Below, one piece after another: positions 33,444 to 41,765 of a stretch of 56,747 bases of DNA (position 1 is its first letter; every line of letters begins with the position of its first letter). The stretch is taken from contig URCF01000014.1 in the NCBI GenBank assembly GCA_900546365.1, forward strand, positions 1 through 56,747, in the 5' to 3' direction. A program made the translations under genes and the position numbers. The notes beneath the pieces are model-generated. The model was not told where the DNA came from. It saw nothing but the letters and a program-made list of their open reading frames with translations, and did not search any database. The stretch is from an uncultured Porphyromonadaceae bacterium (GTDB taxonomy: Bacteria; Bacteroidota; Bacteroidia; Bacteroidales; Muribaculaceae).

Positions 33444-34525
33444 AGCGTCAACGGGGCTTCGGCTCTCGACAGCAGCCATTGGTCCAGAATGGTGATGGCA
33501 GCCATAGCCTCGACCACCGGCACCGCCCTGGGCACCACACAAGGGTCGTGACGGCCCCGCGCCTTAAGCACAGCCTCATTGCCGTTGTTATCAACCGTGT
33601 GGAGCGGCCTTGCCATTGTGGCCACAGGCTTGAAAGCCACACGGAAATATATATCTTCTCCATTGGATATGCCGCCTTGGATGCCGCCCGAAAAATTGGT
33701 GCGGGTGGTGACTCCACCGTGGCCATCCGGCACAAATTCGTCCACTACCTCGCTGCCGCAGGCCGACGCTCCGGCAAACCCCATGCCATAGTCAAAACCC
33801 TTGGCGGCGTTGATGCTCATCATGGCCGCGGCAAGACTGGCCTGCAACTTATCCATCACCGGCGAGCCCACTCCTACGGGACATCCGGCAATCACACCCG
33901 TCACCACACCGCCAAGAGTGTCGCCTTTGCTGCGGGCGTCAACAATCAACCGCTCCATAGCTTGGGCGCAACCGGCATCGGGACACCGCACCGGATTAGC
34001 CTCTGCCATCAAAGCATTGTAGCTTGTATAGGGTTGGGGCACAACGATGTTCCCCACCTGCGAAGTATAGGCCCATATCTTGATGCCAAGGCTTTCCAAC
34101 GCCTGCATGGCAAACGCTCCGGCCACCACCCTTGCCACAGTTTCACGGGCCGAGGAGCGGCCCCCTCCACGATGGTCGCGCACACCGTATTTGGCAGTGT
34201 AAACATAGTCGGCATGCGAGGGACGGAACATGGTGCGCATCTCCTCATAGTCATTGCTTTTAGCATCGGTATTCCGCACCACAAACCCTATCGGGGTGCC
34301 GGTGGTGCGCCCCTCAAACATACCCGACAGCACCTCCAGCGTGTCATCCTCGCGGCGCGGTGTGCTGAGCGCACTCTGCCCCGGGCGTCGGCGAGAAAGC
34401 TGCCGCTGAACGAAATCAAGGTCCACCAGCACTCCCGCCGGCATACCGTCAATCACTCCTCCTATGGCCGGCCCATGGCTTTCGCCAAACGATGTGACGC
34501 TGAATATGGTTCCGAATCTGTTCAT
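33440..34525 (-). CDS. aroC: Chorismate synthase
   Basis: AroC makes chorismate from EPSP using reduced FMN, the last shared step of aromatic synthesis, in the cytosol. It has 361 residues, normal length. Signatures include SFGESHGPAIGGVIDGMPAG near the start, RRRPGQSALSTPRREDD, DHRGGGRSSARETVARV and the late GGIQGGISNGEDI. It overlaps its upstream neighbour by 4 bp (ATGA) and the downstream radical SAM gene by 4 bp, so it is translationally coupled into the T9SS operon. Confidence 0.98.
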   Translation of the reverse strand: MNRFGTIFSVTSFGESHGPAIGGVIDGMPAGVLVDLDFVQRQLSRRRPGQSALSTPRREDDTLEVLSGMFEGRTTGTPIGFVVRNTDAKSNDYEEMRTMFRPSHADYVYTAKYGVRDHRGGGRSSARETVARVVAGAFAMQALESLGIKIWAYTSQVGNIVVPQPYTSYNALMAEANPVRCPDAGCAQAMERLIVDARSKGDTLGGVVTGVIAGCPVGVGSPVMDKLQASLAAAMMSINAAKGFDYGMGFAGASACGSEVVDEFVPDGHGGVTTRTNFSGGIQGGISNGEDIYFRVAFKPVATMARPLHTVDNNGNEAVLKARGRHDPCVVPRAVPVVEAMAAITILDQWLLSRAEAPLTL

Positions 34526-35028
34526 GACTCCTGAGATTGTTCATTGATAAGGTCGGCGAGAGCACCGCCCACATATTCTATAAGTTGCGCCGGGGCTATC
34601 TTGAACTGCAAGCCCCGCATCCCGGCGCTCACATATATATAGTCGAAGAGCGCGGCGGTGGAGTGGAAATATGTGGGAAACTGCTTTTTCATCCCCACAG
34701 GTGAGCAACCTCCACGGATATACCCGGTGAGCGGCAGCAGCTCCTTCATCGGAATGAGATCCACCTTCTTGGCACCGGCAGCCTTGGCGGCTTTCTTGAG
34801 GTCCACCTCGGCATCCCCGGGCACCACGCACACAAAATATTCCCCTTTGCCGGAGGTGAGCACCAAGGTTTTGAACACCTGGCGTATATCCTCGCCGAGC
34901 TCCTCGGCCACATGGGTGGCGGCAAGGTTGGATTCATCAACATTGTACGGAATTAGCTCATAGGGGACATGCGCCCTGTCGAGCAGCCTGGCGGCATTGG
35001 TTTTGGTGATTTTGCTGGAGTGTGCCAT
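34522..35028 (-). CDS. ybaK: Cys-tRNA(Pro)/Cys-tRNA(Cys) deacylase, YbaK/EbsC family
   Basis: This editing enzyme removes Cys mischarged on tRNA(Pro). It has 168 residues from the ATG at 35028 (MAHSSKITKTNAARLLDRAH). Family blocks are VFKTLVLTSGKGEYFVCVVP, then KVDLIPMKELLPLTGYIRGGCSPVGMKKQ with the conserved Gly-Tyr-x-x-Gly-Gly. It is the first gene of the nine-gene operon that ends with gldN. A TATTTTTG promoter box ends only 4 nt before the ATG. Confidence 0.93.
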   Translation of the reverse strand: MAHSSKITKTNAARLLDRAHVPYELIPYNVDESNLAATHVAEELGEDIRQVFKTLVLTSGKGEYFVCVVPGDAEVDLKKAAKAAGAKKVDLIPMKELLPLTGYIRGGCSPVGMKKQFPTYFHSTAALFDYIYVSAGMRGLQFKIAPAQLIEYVGGALADLINEQSQES

Positions 35029-35032
35029 GATG

Positions 35033-35040
35033 CAAAAATA
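35033..35040 (-). promoter_or_regulatory. Likely promoter (-7 box) of the ybaK-aroC-T9SS operon
   Basis: The minus-strand TATTTTTG fits TAnnTTTG. The start codon follows after 4 nt, so the transcript would be nearly leaderless. No TTTG is seen at the right distance upstream. Confidence 0.5.
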
Positions 35041-35111
35041 ATAATTTTTCAAACAATCACGGCTCCATATCTGTTTAGAAATGTAAAAAACATTCTAAAA
35101 ACTGTGGTATA

Positions 35112-35633
35112 ATGAAAAAATATCTATTGGCTCTCGCAGCAGCCGTGGCAGTTGGCTTCGGCGCAAACGCTCAGAAAATGAACATCAGCGCAAGCTATGG
35201 TGGCTACACCATGATGGACGCATGCAACTACCATGACAGCTGGCACGGCGTCAACAACGCATGGGGTGCCGTCAACATCGGGTTCAATGTGAAAGTGCTC
35301 CCCAAACTGTGGATCGGCCCCTCCTACACCTACTCCTCCGCCACCACCAAAGGAGAGTACAGCAGCAAGGTGGGCTACCATGTGATTATGCTCAACGGCC
35401 GATATGACTACTTCTCCAACAGAATAGTGACTCTCTACGCCCACCTCGGAGTAGGTGCCGACATCTCGCACATGATGCCACGCCACGGCGATTCCTACAA
35501 CAAAGGGTACTTTGCCATGCAGCTCTCGCCCGTAGGTGCTGATGTGGACATCAACCGCAACTTCACCATCTTCGGCGAACTCGGCTTCGGTGCCCAGGGA
35601 TTGCTTCAGGTGGGTGCGCGATATAATTTCTAA
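35112..35633 (+). CDS. Small outer-membrane beta-barrel protein
   Basis: The protein has 173 residues. A signal peptide (MKKYLLALAAAVAVGFGANAQ) is cleaved after Ala-Gln or before it. The mature part alternates polar and aromatic residues in strands (AWGAVNIGFNVKVLPKLWIG, SYTYSS) and ends in a final strand with C-terminal Phe (LQVGARYNF), the usual outer-membrane assembly signal. Its length suits an eight-stranded barrel. The cargo or role is unknown. It is divergent from the T9SS operon, and a small gene follows after 11 nt. Confidence 0.8.
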   Translation: MKKYLLALAAAVAVGFGANAQKMNISASYGGYTMMDACNYHDSWHGVNNAWGAVNIGFNVKVLPKLWIGPSYTYSSATTKGEYSSKVGYHVIMLNGRYDYFSNRIVTLYAHLGVGADISHMMPRHGDSYNKGYFAMQLSPVGADVDINRNFTIFGELGFGAQGLLQVGARYNF

Positions 35634-35644
35634 ATATCCCGACT

Positions 35645-35881
35645 ATGAACGACCGACTCGGCTACGAAGAGAAAAAGGAGCTGCCCGACAGTGTGTTCGG
35701 CTTGCCCGAAAGGCGTGAATACCCAATGCCCGATGCCGCACATGTACGTGCCGCCGAGGCGTATTTCCGCTACTGCCCCGAGGAGTTGAAGCCAAAGCTG
35801 GCCCGCGCCATCATGGCCCGTGCCCGCCAGTTTGGCGTGGATGTGGAAAGCCCCACGGTGCTGAGCTACGCCAAGCAGTAG
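35645..35881 (+). CDS. Small conserved protein, unknown function (DUF6582-like)
   Basis: The 78-residue protein is cytosolic, charged and has no signal peptide. It contains LPDSVFGLPERREYPMPDAAHVRAAEAYF, a pattern known from small proteins annotated as DUF6582, which often occur in phage- or mobile-element contexts; a phage origin cannot be shown here. Its start lies 11 nt after the barrel gene, so the two are probably co-transcribed. The function is unknown. Confidence 0.6.
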   Translation: MNDRLGYEEKKELPDSVFGLPERREYPMPDAAHVRAAEAYFRYCPEELKPKLARAIMARARQFGVDVESPTVLSYAKQ

Positions 35882-35940
35882 CCCGCCGCCACAACGGTAT
35901 GACGGTGCGCCCCTTCCCGACCGGGATGGGCGCACCGCTC

Positions 35941-35971
35941 TTTGATATATCGGCGGAGTGTGCTATCTTTG
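35941..35971 (+). promoter_or_regulatory. Promoter of the Crp/Fnr-type regulator
   Basis: TTTG (35941-35944), 19 nt, then TATCTTTG (35964-35971) match the consensus exactly. The start codon lies 8 nt past the box, so the leader should be only about 5 nt. Confidence 0.8.
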
Positions 35972-35979
35972 CATCTGTT

Positions 35980-36567
35980 ATGAGTGTGGCGATTGACAGC
36001 ATACCCAATATTGTGGCGTTCGTGCGCCGGGCATGGCCGGTGGGCGATGACGCGCTGCATATGCTCGCCAGCAGACTTGAAAAGCGGATATTTCCGCGCC
36101 GGAGCAAGATTGTGAGCGAAGGACGCATGGACGGCAAGGTGTGGCTGGTGGAATCCGGTATGACACGGAGCTACTGGCTGGCCGACGGACAGGAGGTGAC
36201 CACCTCATTCTCCATTGCAGGATGCGTGGTGTTCAGCATGGACGAAGTGTATTACTCCCTGCCGAGCCGCGAATATGTGGAAACTATCGAGCCGGTGGAG
36301 GCATACGGCATCCGCACCGCGCAGCTTATGGAGATGGTGGAAAGCAACCTCGAGCTGTGTAACTGGTGGCGGGTGATACACCAGAATGAGTATCGCCGAC
36401 TCCATCAGTCGCACAAGGAGAGGCTCACCCTTGATGCGGCAAACCGCTACCGGGAGTTCTCGCAGCAGTTCCCCGAAGTGTGCCGCCGCGCACGCCTCAC
36501 CGACATAGCGTCTTATCTCGGCATCTCCCCCGCCACCCTGAGCAGGATCCGGGGACGCATTTTTTGA
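35980..36567 (+). CDS. Crp/Fnr family transcription regulator
   Basis: The protein has 195 residues from the ATG at 35980. An upstream in-frame ATG at 35899 would include the promoter and is rejected. The N-terminal cyclic-nucleotide-binding-like jelly roll (about 15-120) contains RSKIVSEGRMDGKVWLVESG. The C-terminal HTH is LTDIASYLGISPATLSRIRG. There is no Fnr-type cysteine cluster, so an oxygen-sensing iron-sulfur centre is not expected. The acyltransferase gene follows 44 nt later on the same strand. Its targets and ligand are unknown. Confidence 0.88.
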   Translation: MSVAIDSIPNIVAFVRRAWPVGDDALHMLASRLEKRIFPRRSKIVSEGRMDGKVWLVESGMTRSYWLADGQEVTTSFSIAGCVVFSMDEVYYSLPSREYVETIEPVEAYGIRTAQLMEMVESNLELCNWWRVIHQNEYRRLHQSHKERLTLDAANRYREFSQQFPEVCRRARLTDIASYLGISPATLSRIRGRIF

Positions 36568-36599
36568 CATAGGTCAAGTGTGGCGTGGGACATTTGTCG

Positions 36600-36607
36600 T
36601 AATTTTG
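36600..36607 (+). promoter_or_regulatory. Possible promoter (-7 box) of the acyltransferase gene
   Basis: TAATTTTG lies 4 nt before the ATG at 36612. No TTTG is present 19-21 nt upstream, so the match is partial. If used, the mRNA is leaderless. Confidence 0.45.
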
Positions 36608-36611
36608 CGGC

Positions 36612-37745
36612 ATGAAACAATCATTCAGCACACTGCAATCAGCCCAACCGCGCTACGATATTCTTGACGGCCTCCGAGGTGTGGCCGCCATGCTTGTAAT
36701 ATGGTATCATTTCTTTGAGGGGTTTGCCACCTCACCCACCGACCAGATGATGAACCACGGCTACCTTGCCGTTGACTTCTTCTTCGTTCTGTCGGGATTT
36801 GTGATAGGATATGCCTACGACAAGCGTTGGCAAAGCGGAAACATGACCGCCGGACGGTTCATGCTCCGCCGTGTCATAAGGCTCCACCCCATGGTGGTGC
36901 TCAGTGTGGTGCTCGGCGCTGTGGCGTACCTCCTGCAAGGGAGTGTGAAATGGGACGGCACTCCGGTGTCGCTCTCCATGGTGGTACTGGCATTGTGCAT
37001 GGGGCTGTTGTTGATACCGGTGCTCCCCGGTGCGGGCGCGGAAGTGCGCGGCAACGGGGAGATGTTCCCCCTCAACGGTCCGTCGTGGTCACTATTTTAT
37101 GAATATATAGGCAGCATCCTTTACGCCTTTGTTCTCCATAGGCTCGGGCGCAAGAGCCTGGGAGCGGTTGTGGCCATCTCGGCTGTAGGACTTGCGGCAT
37201 GCGCAATATCCAATATGTCGGGAGCGTACCACCTGGGAGTGGGATGGAGCATGGCCGACGGCGGCTGGATTGGTGGATTTTTCCGTTTGTCGTTCTCATT
37301 CGGCATCGGCCTGCTTATGCAGCGCGGCTTCAAAGCGCGGCACATCCGCGGTGCATTCTGGAAATGCTCGGCACTGATTGCCGTAGTGATGGCCTGTCCA
37401 TACGTTGGCGGTCAGGAGCCTTCGGTGTACAACGCCATCTATGACCTCGCCTGCACACTCTTGCTGTTCCCCGCCATCGTGTACATAGGCGCTTGCGGCA
37501 CCACCACCGACCGGTTTTCCACCACCGTGTGCGAAACCATGGGACAGCTCTCCTATCCGGTGTATATCATACACTATCCTGTGATGTATATGTTCTACGC
37601 TTGGGTGTGGGCCAACGGACTCAGTTTCGGACAGGTATGGCCAGTTTGCGCAGGTCTTTTCGTGATGATAGCCCTCATGGCGTGGGGTGCACTGAAGCTT
37701 TACGATGAGCCCGTGCGCCGGTGGCTAACAAATAAGTTGCGGTGA
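36612..37745 (+). CDS. Acyltransferase 3 family membrane protein (OafA/YrhL type)
   Basis: The 377-residue integral membrane protein has about ten helices. The family start RYDILDGLRGVAAMLVIWYH contains the conserved Arg-Gly and His. A second mark is the NGPSWSLFYEY segment near 155. Such enzymes O-acylate sugars of surface polysaccharides or similar acceptors, using acyl-CoA from the cytoplasm. No glycan genes lie next to it, so the acceptor is unknown. It lies between the Crp-type regulator and asd. Confidence 0.9.
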   Translation: MKQSFSTLQSAQPRYDILDGLRGVAAMLVIWYHFFEGFATSPTDQMMNHGYLAVDFFFVLSGFVIGYAYDKRWQSGNMTAGRFMLRRVIRLHPMVVLSVVLGAVAYLLQGSVKWDGTPVSLSMVVLALCMGLLLIPVLPGAGAEVRGNGEMFPLNGPSWSLFYEYIGSILYAFVLHRLGRKSLGAVVAISAVGLAACAISNMSGAYHLGVGWSMADGGWIGGFFRLSFSFGIGLLMQRGFKARHIRGAFWKCSALIAVVMACPYVGGQEPSVYNAIYDLACTLLLFPAIVYIGACGTTTDRFSTTVCETMGQLSYPVYIIHYPVMYMFYAWVWANGLSFGQVWPVCAGLFVMIALMAWGALKLYDEPVRRWLTNKLR

Positions 37746-37769
37746 CGGTCAAAAACGGGATTTTATTTG

Positions 37770-37777
37770 TACCTTTG
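37770..37777 (+). promoter_or_regulatory. asd promoter (-7 box)
   Basis: TACCTTTG fits TAnnTTTG, 22 nt before the asd ATG. The -33 box is poor. Confidence 0.5.
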
Positions 37778-37799
37778 CGGCAAATATCAGATTCCGAAT

Positions 37800-38813
37800 A
37801 TGAAAGTAGCTATTGTGGGCGCAAGTGGCGCCGTGGGACAAGAATTTCTGAGAGTGCTCGATGAGCAGAACTTCCCTATCGACGAGCTGCTGCTGTTTGG
37901 CTCAAGCCGCAGCGCAGGCCGCACTTATATGTTTCGCGGCAAAGAGATTGTAGTCAAGGAACTTCAGCACAATGACGACTTCAAGGGGGTGGACATAGCT
38001 TTCACCTCGGCAGGAGCAGGCACCTCCAAGGAGTACGCTTCCACCATCACCAAGCACGGTGCCATAATGATTGACAACTCCAGCGCATTCCGCATGGACG
38101 AGGATGTGCCTCTGGTGGTGCCCGAAGTGAACGGCGACGATGCGTTCAACACTCCACGCAACATCATAGCCAACCCCAACTGCACTACCATACAGATGGT
38201 GGTGGCCCTCAAGCCCATCAACGACATCTCCCCTATCCACAAAGTGCATGTGGCCACATATCAGGCTGCAAGCGGTGCCGGTGCCGCGGCTATGCAGGAG
38301 CTTCAGACTCAATACGCCCAGCTGCAGCGTGGCGAGGCTCCCACAGTGGAGAAATTCGCCTATCAGCTGGCCTACAACGTGATTCCCCACATCGATGTGT
38401 TCCTTGACAACGACTACACCAAGGAAGAGATGAAGATGTACAACGAAACACGCAAAATCATGCACGCCCCCGATCTGCAGGTGAGCGCCACCTGCGTGCG
38501 AGTACCGGTGATGAGAGCCCACAGCGAGGCTGTGTGGGTGGAAACCGAAGCCCCTATATCACCCGCCGATGCCCGTAAAGCTTTTGAAGCAGCCGAAGGG
38601 ATTGTGGTGGTGGACACCCCTTCCGAAAAGAAATATCCCATGCCGCTTGACATAGCCGGCAAGGATCCGGTGTTTGTTGGCCGCATCCGCAGCGACATCT
38701 CCAACCCCAACGGGCTGACTTTCTGGGTAGTTGGTGACCAAATCAAGAAAGGAGCCGCTCTCAATGCCGTGCAGATTGCACAATACATGATGGCCCACGG
38801 CAAAAAGTTCTGA
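37800..38813 (+). CDS. asd: Aspartate-semialdehyde dehydrogenase
   Basis: Asd reduces aspartyl phosphate to the semialdehyde with NADPH, on the route to lysine/diaminopimelate, threonine and methionine. It has 337 residues from the ATG at 37800 (MKVAIVGASGAVGQEFLRVL), where the Rossmann GxSGxxG is visible. The catalytic Cys is in IIANPNCTTIQM and the active-site His in PVMRAHSEAVWVE. VATYQAASGAGAAAM is also conserved. It is followed after 5 nt by the antiporter gene. Confidence 0.97.
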   Translation: MKVAIVGASGAVGQEFLRVLDEQNFPIDELLLFGSSRSAGRTYMFRGKEIVVKELQHNDDFKGVDIAFTSAGAGTSKEYASTITKHGAIMIDNSSAFRMDEDVPLVVPEVNGDDAFNTPRNIIANPNCTTIQMVVALKPINDISPIHKVHVATYQAASGAGAAAMQELQTQYAQLQRGEAPTVEKFAYQLAYNVIPHIDVFLDNDYTKEEMKMYNETRKIMHAPDLQVSATCVRVPVMRAHSEAVWVETEAPISPADARKAFEAAEGIVVVDTPSEKKYPMPLDIAGKDPVFVGRIRSDISNPNGLTFWVVGDQIKKGAALNAVQIAQYMMAHGKKF

Positions 38814-38818
38814 CCACG

Positions 38819-40993
38819 GTGATTCTGTCGTTAGCCATACCGGCCTCACATCCCCTCATCACCTCACCGGTTGCGATATTTCTGGTGGTGCTGCTGATCA
38901 TGCTCTGCGCACCGCTCATCCTCAATCAGCTCAAGATTCCCCATGTGATAGGGCTGATATTGGCGGGAGTGCTGGTGGGTCCCCACGGGTGCAACCTCCT
39001 TGCGCGCGACATGAGCTTCGAGGTGTTCGGTCAGGTGGGTATCCTCTACCTGATGTTCCTCGCCGGTTTGGAAATCGACATGTACCACCTCAAGCGCAAC
39101 ATTGGCCGTGGAGCAGTGTTCGGGCTCTACACCTTTTTCATCCCCCTCATACTCGGAGCTGTAGGCTCTTACCTGTTCTTAGGGCTGGATATGCTCACCT
39201 CCACCCTGCTGGCGAGTATGTTTGCCGCCCACACTCTGCTTGCCTACCCCATCATATCACGCCTCGGACTAAGCAAGAACCCGGCCGTGATCATAGCCAT
39301 AGCGGGTACAATCTTCACTGTGCTCGGCTCACTGACAGTGCTTGCCGGCGTGGTAGGAGTGTGCCGCGATGGCGAATTTTCCATCCTCGGCACCCTCAAA
39401 CTCCTGGGGATGCTGATAGCATACTGCGCATTGACGGTATATCTGTTTCCGCGCATTGCCAGATGGTTCTTCAAGCGCTACAGCGATGGCATCATGCAGT
39501 TTGTGTTCGTGCTGGCAGTGGTGTTTGTGGCGGCACAAAGTGCTGTGGCCATTGGGATTGAGGGCGTGTTCGGAGCGTTCATGGCCGGACTTGTGCTCAA
39601 CCGGTATGTGCCTGCACGATCGCCGCTTATGAGCAGGATAGAGTTTGTGGGCAACGCCATATTCATCCCCTACTTTCTCATAGGTGTGGGGATGCTGATA
39701 AATGTGGGAGTACTGATGAAGGGGTGGAACACAGTGTATGTGGCCACCGTGATGTCAGGAATAGCCATGGCCGGCAAATGGCTCGCCGCTTACGCCACAC
39801 AACGCACATATCACCTCCAGCCCATTGACCGCTCCGTGCTCTATCAGCTCACCAACGCCCACACCGCCGTGGCCCTTGCCGTGGTGATGATCGGCTACAA
39901 TATGCATATATTCGGCGAGGAGATTCTCAACGGCACCGTGATTATGATTCTTGTCACATGCACGGTGTCGTCAATAGGCACATCCCGAGCCGCCACAAGG
40001 CTCAAAGTACTGGAACTCAGCGATAGCAATATGGCCAAGGCCACACGCTCCGAGCGGCATAGGCCAGTCAACACTCTCATCGCCGTCGGCAGTCCGCTGA
40101 CAGCCCCGGAACTGGTGACGCTGGCAGTGATGATGCGCGGCACGGTGAGCAAACGCAGCAATCTCTACGCGCTCCATGTGCGCAACGACAACAGTGCCTC
40201 ATCCCGCGCCGTGAGCCGCAATTCGCTCGATGTGGCCGAGCAGACAGCCGCGAGCGTGGATGTGAAACTCAACGCCCTGGAACGCTACGACATGAATTTT
40301 GTGGCCGGAATGATCAACGCCATCGAGGAGCGCGACATCACCGATGTGGTGATCGGACTCCACCGGCGCAACGCTGTGATTGACTCTTTCTTCGGTGACA
40401 AACTCAACCGGCTGCTTCAAGCCACCAACAAGATGATTGTCATATCGCGATGCTTCATACCGGTCAACACCGTTACCCGCATCGTGGTGGCTGTGCCCGA
40501 AAAAGCCGAGTATGAAACAGGATTTGTGCGCTGGGTGAGCTCGCTCGGCAATCTCGCCCGCGAAATCGGGTGCCGGATAATTTTCTGCTGCTACGCCCCG
40601 ACACGCCTGGCAGTGCAGGCGGTGCTCCGAAATGGGGGCTACGACATACGCGCTGAATACCGCACCATCGAGGCATGGGATGATTTCATTCTGCTAAGCA
40701 ACAAAATCCTCCCCGACGACCTTTTTGTGGTGATTAATGCCCGCCGCACATCAGTGTCGTTCACATCCGACATGGACACCCTGCCGCAATTCCTCCAGCG
40801 CTACTTCGGCAGCAACAATCTGCTGGTGCTTTATCCCGAGCAGTTTGGCGATGAGTCGCCCGCACCCACCATGGCCGAAACATTGTCCACCAATGTGGTG
40901 TCCGCACCCTCGCCGCTATGGCTAAGCCTTATCAACCGTCTCAAATCACTCCTCCCCCACCGCACTCGCCGCAACGACAAACTCGACCTCTGA
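38819..40993 (+). CDS. Cation:proton antiporter, CPA2/Kef type, with C-terminal soluble domain
   Basis: This 724-residue inner-membrane protein starts at the GTG at 38819, 5 nt after the asd stop. An N-terminal antiporter domain (about 15-400) has some twelve helices and family blocks LKIPHVIGLILAGVLVGPHG and LFLAGLEIDMYHLKRN. A hydrophilic C-terminal part (about 410-700) looks like tandem universal-stress-protein-like domains (NTLIAVGSPLTAPELVTLA, then TRIVVAVPEKAEYET). It is probably a monovalent cation/H+ exchanger; ion specificity cannot be read from the sequence. It is convergent with the AT-rich island, only 3 nt from it. Confidence 0.9.
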   Translation: MILSLAIPASHPLITSPVAIFLVVLLIMLCAPLILNQLKIPHVIGLILAGVLVGPHGCNLLARDMSFEVFGQVGILYLMFLAGLEIDMYHLKRNIGRGAVFGLYTFFIPLILGAVGSYLFLGLDMLTSTLLASMFAAHTLLAYPIISRLGLSKNPAVIIAIAGTIFTVLGSLTVLAGVVGVCRDGEFSILGTLKLLGMLIAYCALTVYLFPRIARWFFKRYSDGIMQFVFVLAVVFVAAQSAVAIGIEGVFGAFMAGLVLNRYVPARSPLMSRIEFVGNAIFIPYFLIGVGMLINVGVLMKGWNTVYVATVMSGIAMAGKWLAAYATQRTYHLQPIDRSVLYQLTNAHTAVALAVVMIGYNMHIFGEEILNGTVIMILVTCTVSSIGTSRAATRLKVLELSDSNMAKATRSERHRPVNTLIAVGSPLTAPELVTLAVMMRGTVSKRSNLYALHVRNDNSASSRAVSRNSLDVAEQTAASVDVKLNALERYDMNFVAGMINAIEERDITDVVIGLHRRNAVIDSFFGDKLNRLLQATNKMIVISRCFIPVNTVTRIVVAVPEKAEYETGFVRWVSSLGNLAREIGCRIIFCCYAPTRLAVQAVLRNGGYDIRAEYRTIEAWDDFILLSNKILPDDLFVVINARRTSVSFTSDMDTLPQFLQRYFGSNNLLVLYPEQFGDESPAPTMAETLSTNVVSAPSPLWLSLINRLKSLLPHRTRRNDKLDL

Positions 40994-40996
40994 CCC

Positions 40997-41593
40997 TTAG
41001 AGCCTGTTCTTATTGATATAATCATCAAATCCCGGTAATAAAGAATGTATTTCAGGGGCCGAAAGCCAATGCATCAAATAACATAGTTTTGAAAAGTTAT
41101 CATTAACAACTATACTATCAAAGCCCTCAAAACCTATAGCGTTATTGGAATTAAAAATACAATTTGATTGTTGATTAAATACGCTCAATGACCTGTAAAA
41201 TCCTGACCATTGTTTTGGATATAGTCGATTCATATCCTTTGTGATATTTGGTAAAGTGTCCATACCCCAACAGATTAAATCCCTATACGCATCCATGAGT
41301 TTCATTGTGTCTATTATGGAAACAAAACTATGGGGCTCATTTCGCGTAGTGCCTATCTTAATATCATAAGAATCCCCCTCCTCATATATCAGGCACCACT
41401 TTTTGCCATGATGACCATAATCGTATATTATAAATTTTCTATTGGAGACTATCTCTTTAATCGAATCCGACAAAAGCTCAAATGAAAAGGGCAAATTACT
41501 ATTATTGGCATTTTTTATGTCATCAGCACCAATATTAAAACTTACACAGAATAATATAGGCACAAATAGCCATATTACAACTTTTTTTTTCAT
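40997..41593 (-). CDS. Exported protein, unknown function (island gene)
   Basis: I do not recognise this 198-residue protein. It begins with a signal peptide (MKKKVVIWLFVPILFCVSFN) and is otherwise soluble. Base use is AT-rich, unlike the flanking antiporter. It is the last gene of the island and starts directly after the stop of the orphan metallopeptidase C-terminal fragment. In RHS-type loci, genes placed directly after a tip often encode immunity proteins; a signal peptide would suit protection against a periplasmic effector. That role is inference only. Confidence 0.7.
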   Translation of the reverse strand: MKKKVVIWLFVPILFCVSFNIGADDIKNANNSNLPFSFELLSDSIKEIVSNRKFIIYDYGHHGKKWCLIYEEGDSYDIKIGTTRNEPHSFVSIIDTMKLMDAYRDLICWGMDTLPNITKDMNRLYPKQWSGFYRSLSVFNQQSNCIFNSNNAIGFEGFDSIVVNDNFSKLCYLMHWLSAPEIHSLLPGFDDYINKNRL

Positions 41594-41719
41594 TTATCTG
41601 AATGAAGGTAGTAGTGAGGGTTGCGGAATAGCAATCTGTGGTCCATGCTTTACCCCTGTGTTAATAAAGGGTATGCCCATTACCCTTAATATAAGATTTT
41701 CGGTTCTAATTGCTTGCAC
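41594..41719 (-). pseudogene. Orphan C-terminal fragment of the HExxGH metallopeptidase-like tip
   Basis: The minus strand encodes 41 codons ending in a stop at 41594. They contain TENLILRVMGIP and end LLPSFR. The intact protein at 42337-43146 has VENLILRNMGIS and ends NLPNFR, so this is a second, diverged copy of its C-terminus. The same frame stays open upstream for about 20 more codons without similarity, then a TAG occurs. There is no HExxH and no start codon of its own. It may be a leftover of a displaced tip. Confidence 0.75.
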
Positions 41720-41765
41720 ATTTTGGAAACAATCGACTAACTTGTTATAGTATTTTGAACTATTC

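Noticed and set aside
35108..35113. TATAAT at the start of the outer-membrane barrel gene
   Set aside because: It overlaps the start codon, and Bacteroidetes do not use the E. coli -10 box; judged coincidence.
40990..41004. Short CTCT/AGAG stem at the antiporter 3' end as a terminator
   Set aside because: It has only 4 bp and no T-run; too weak to call.
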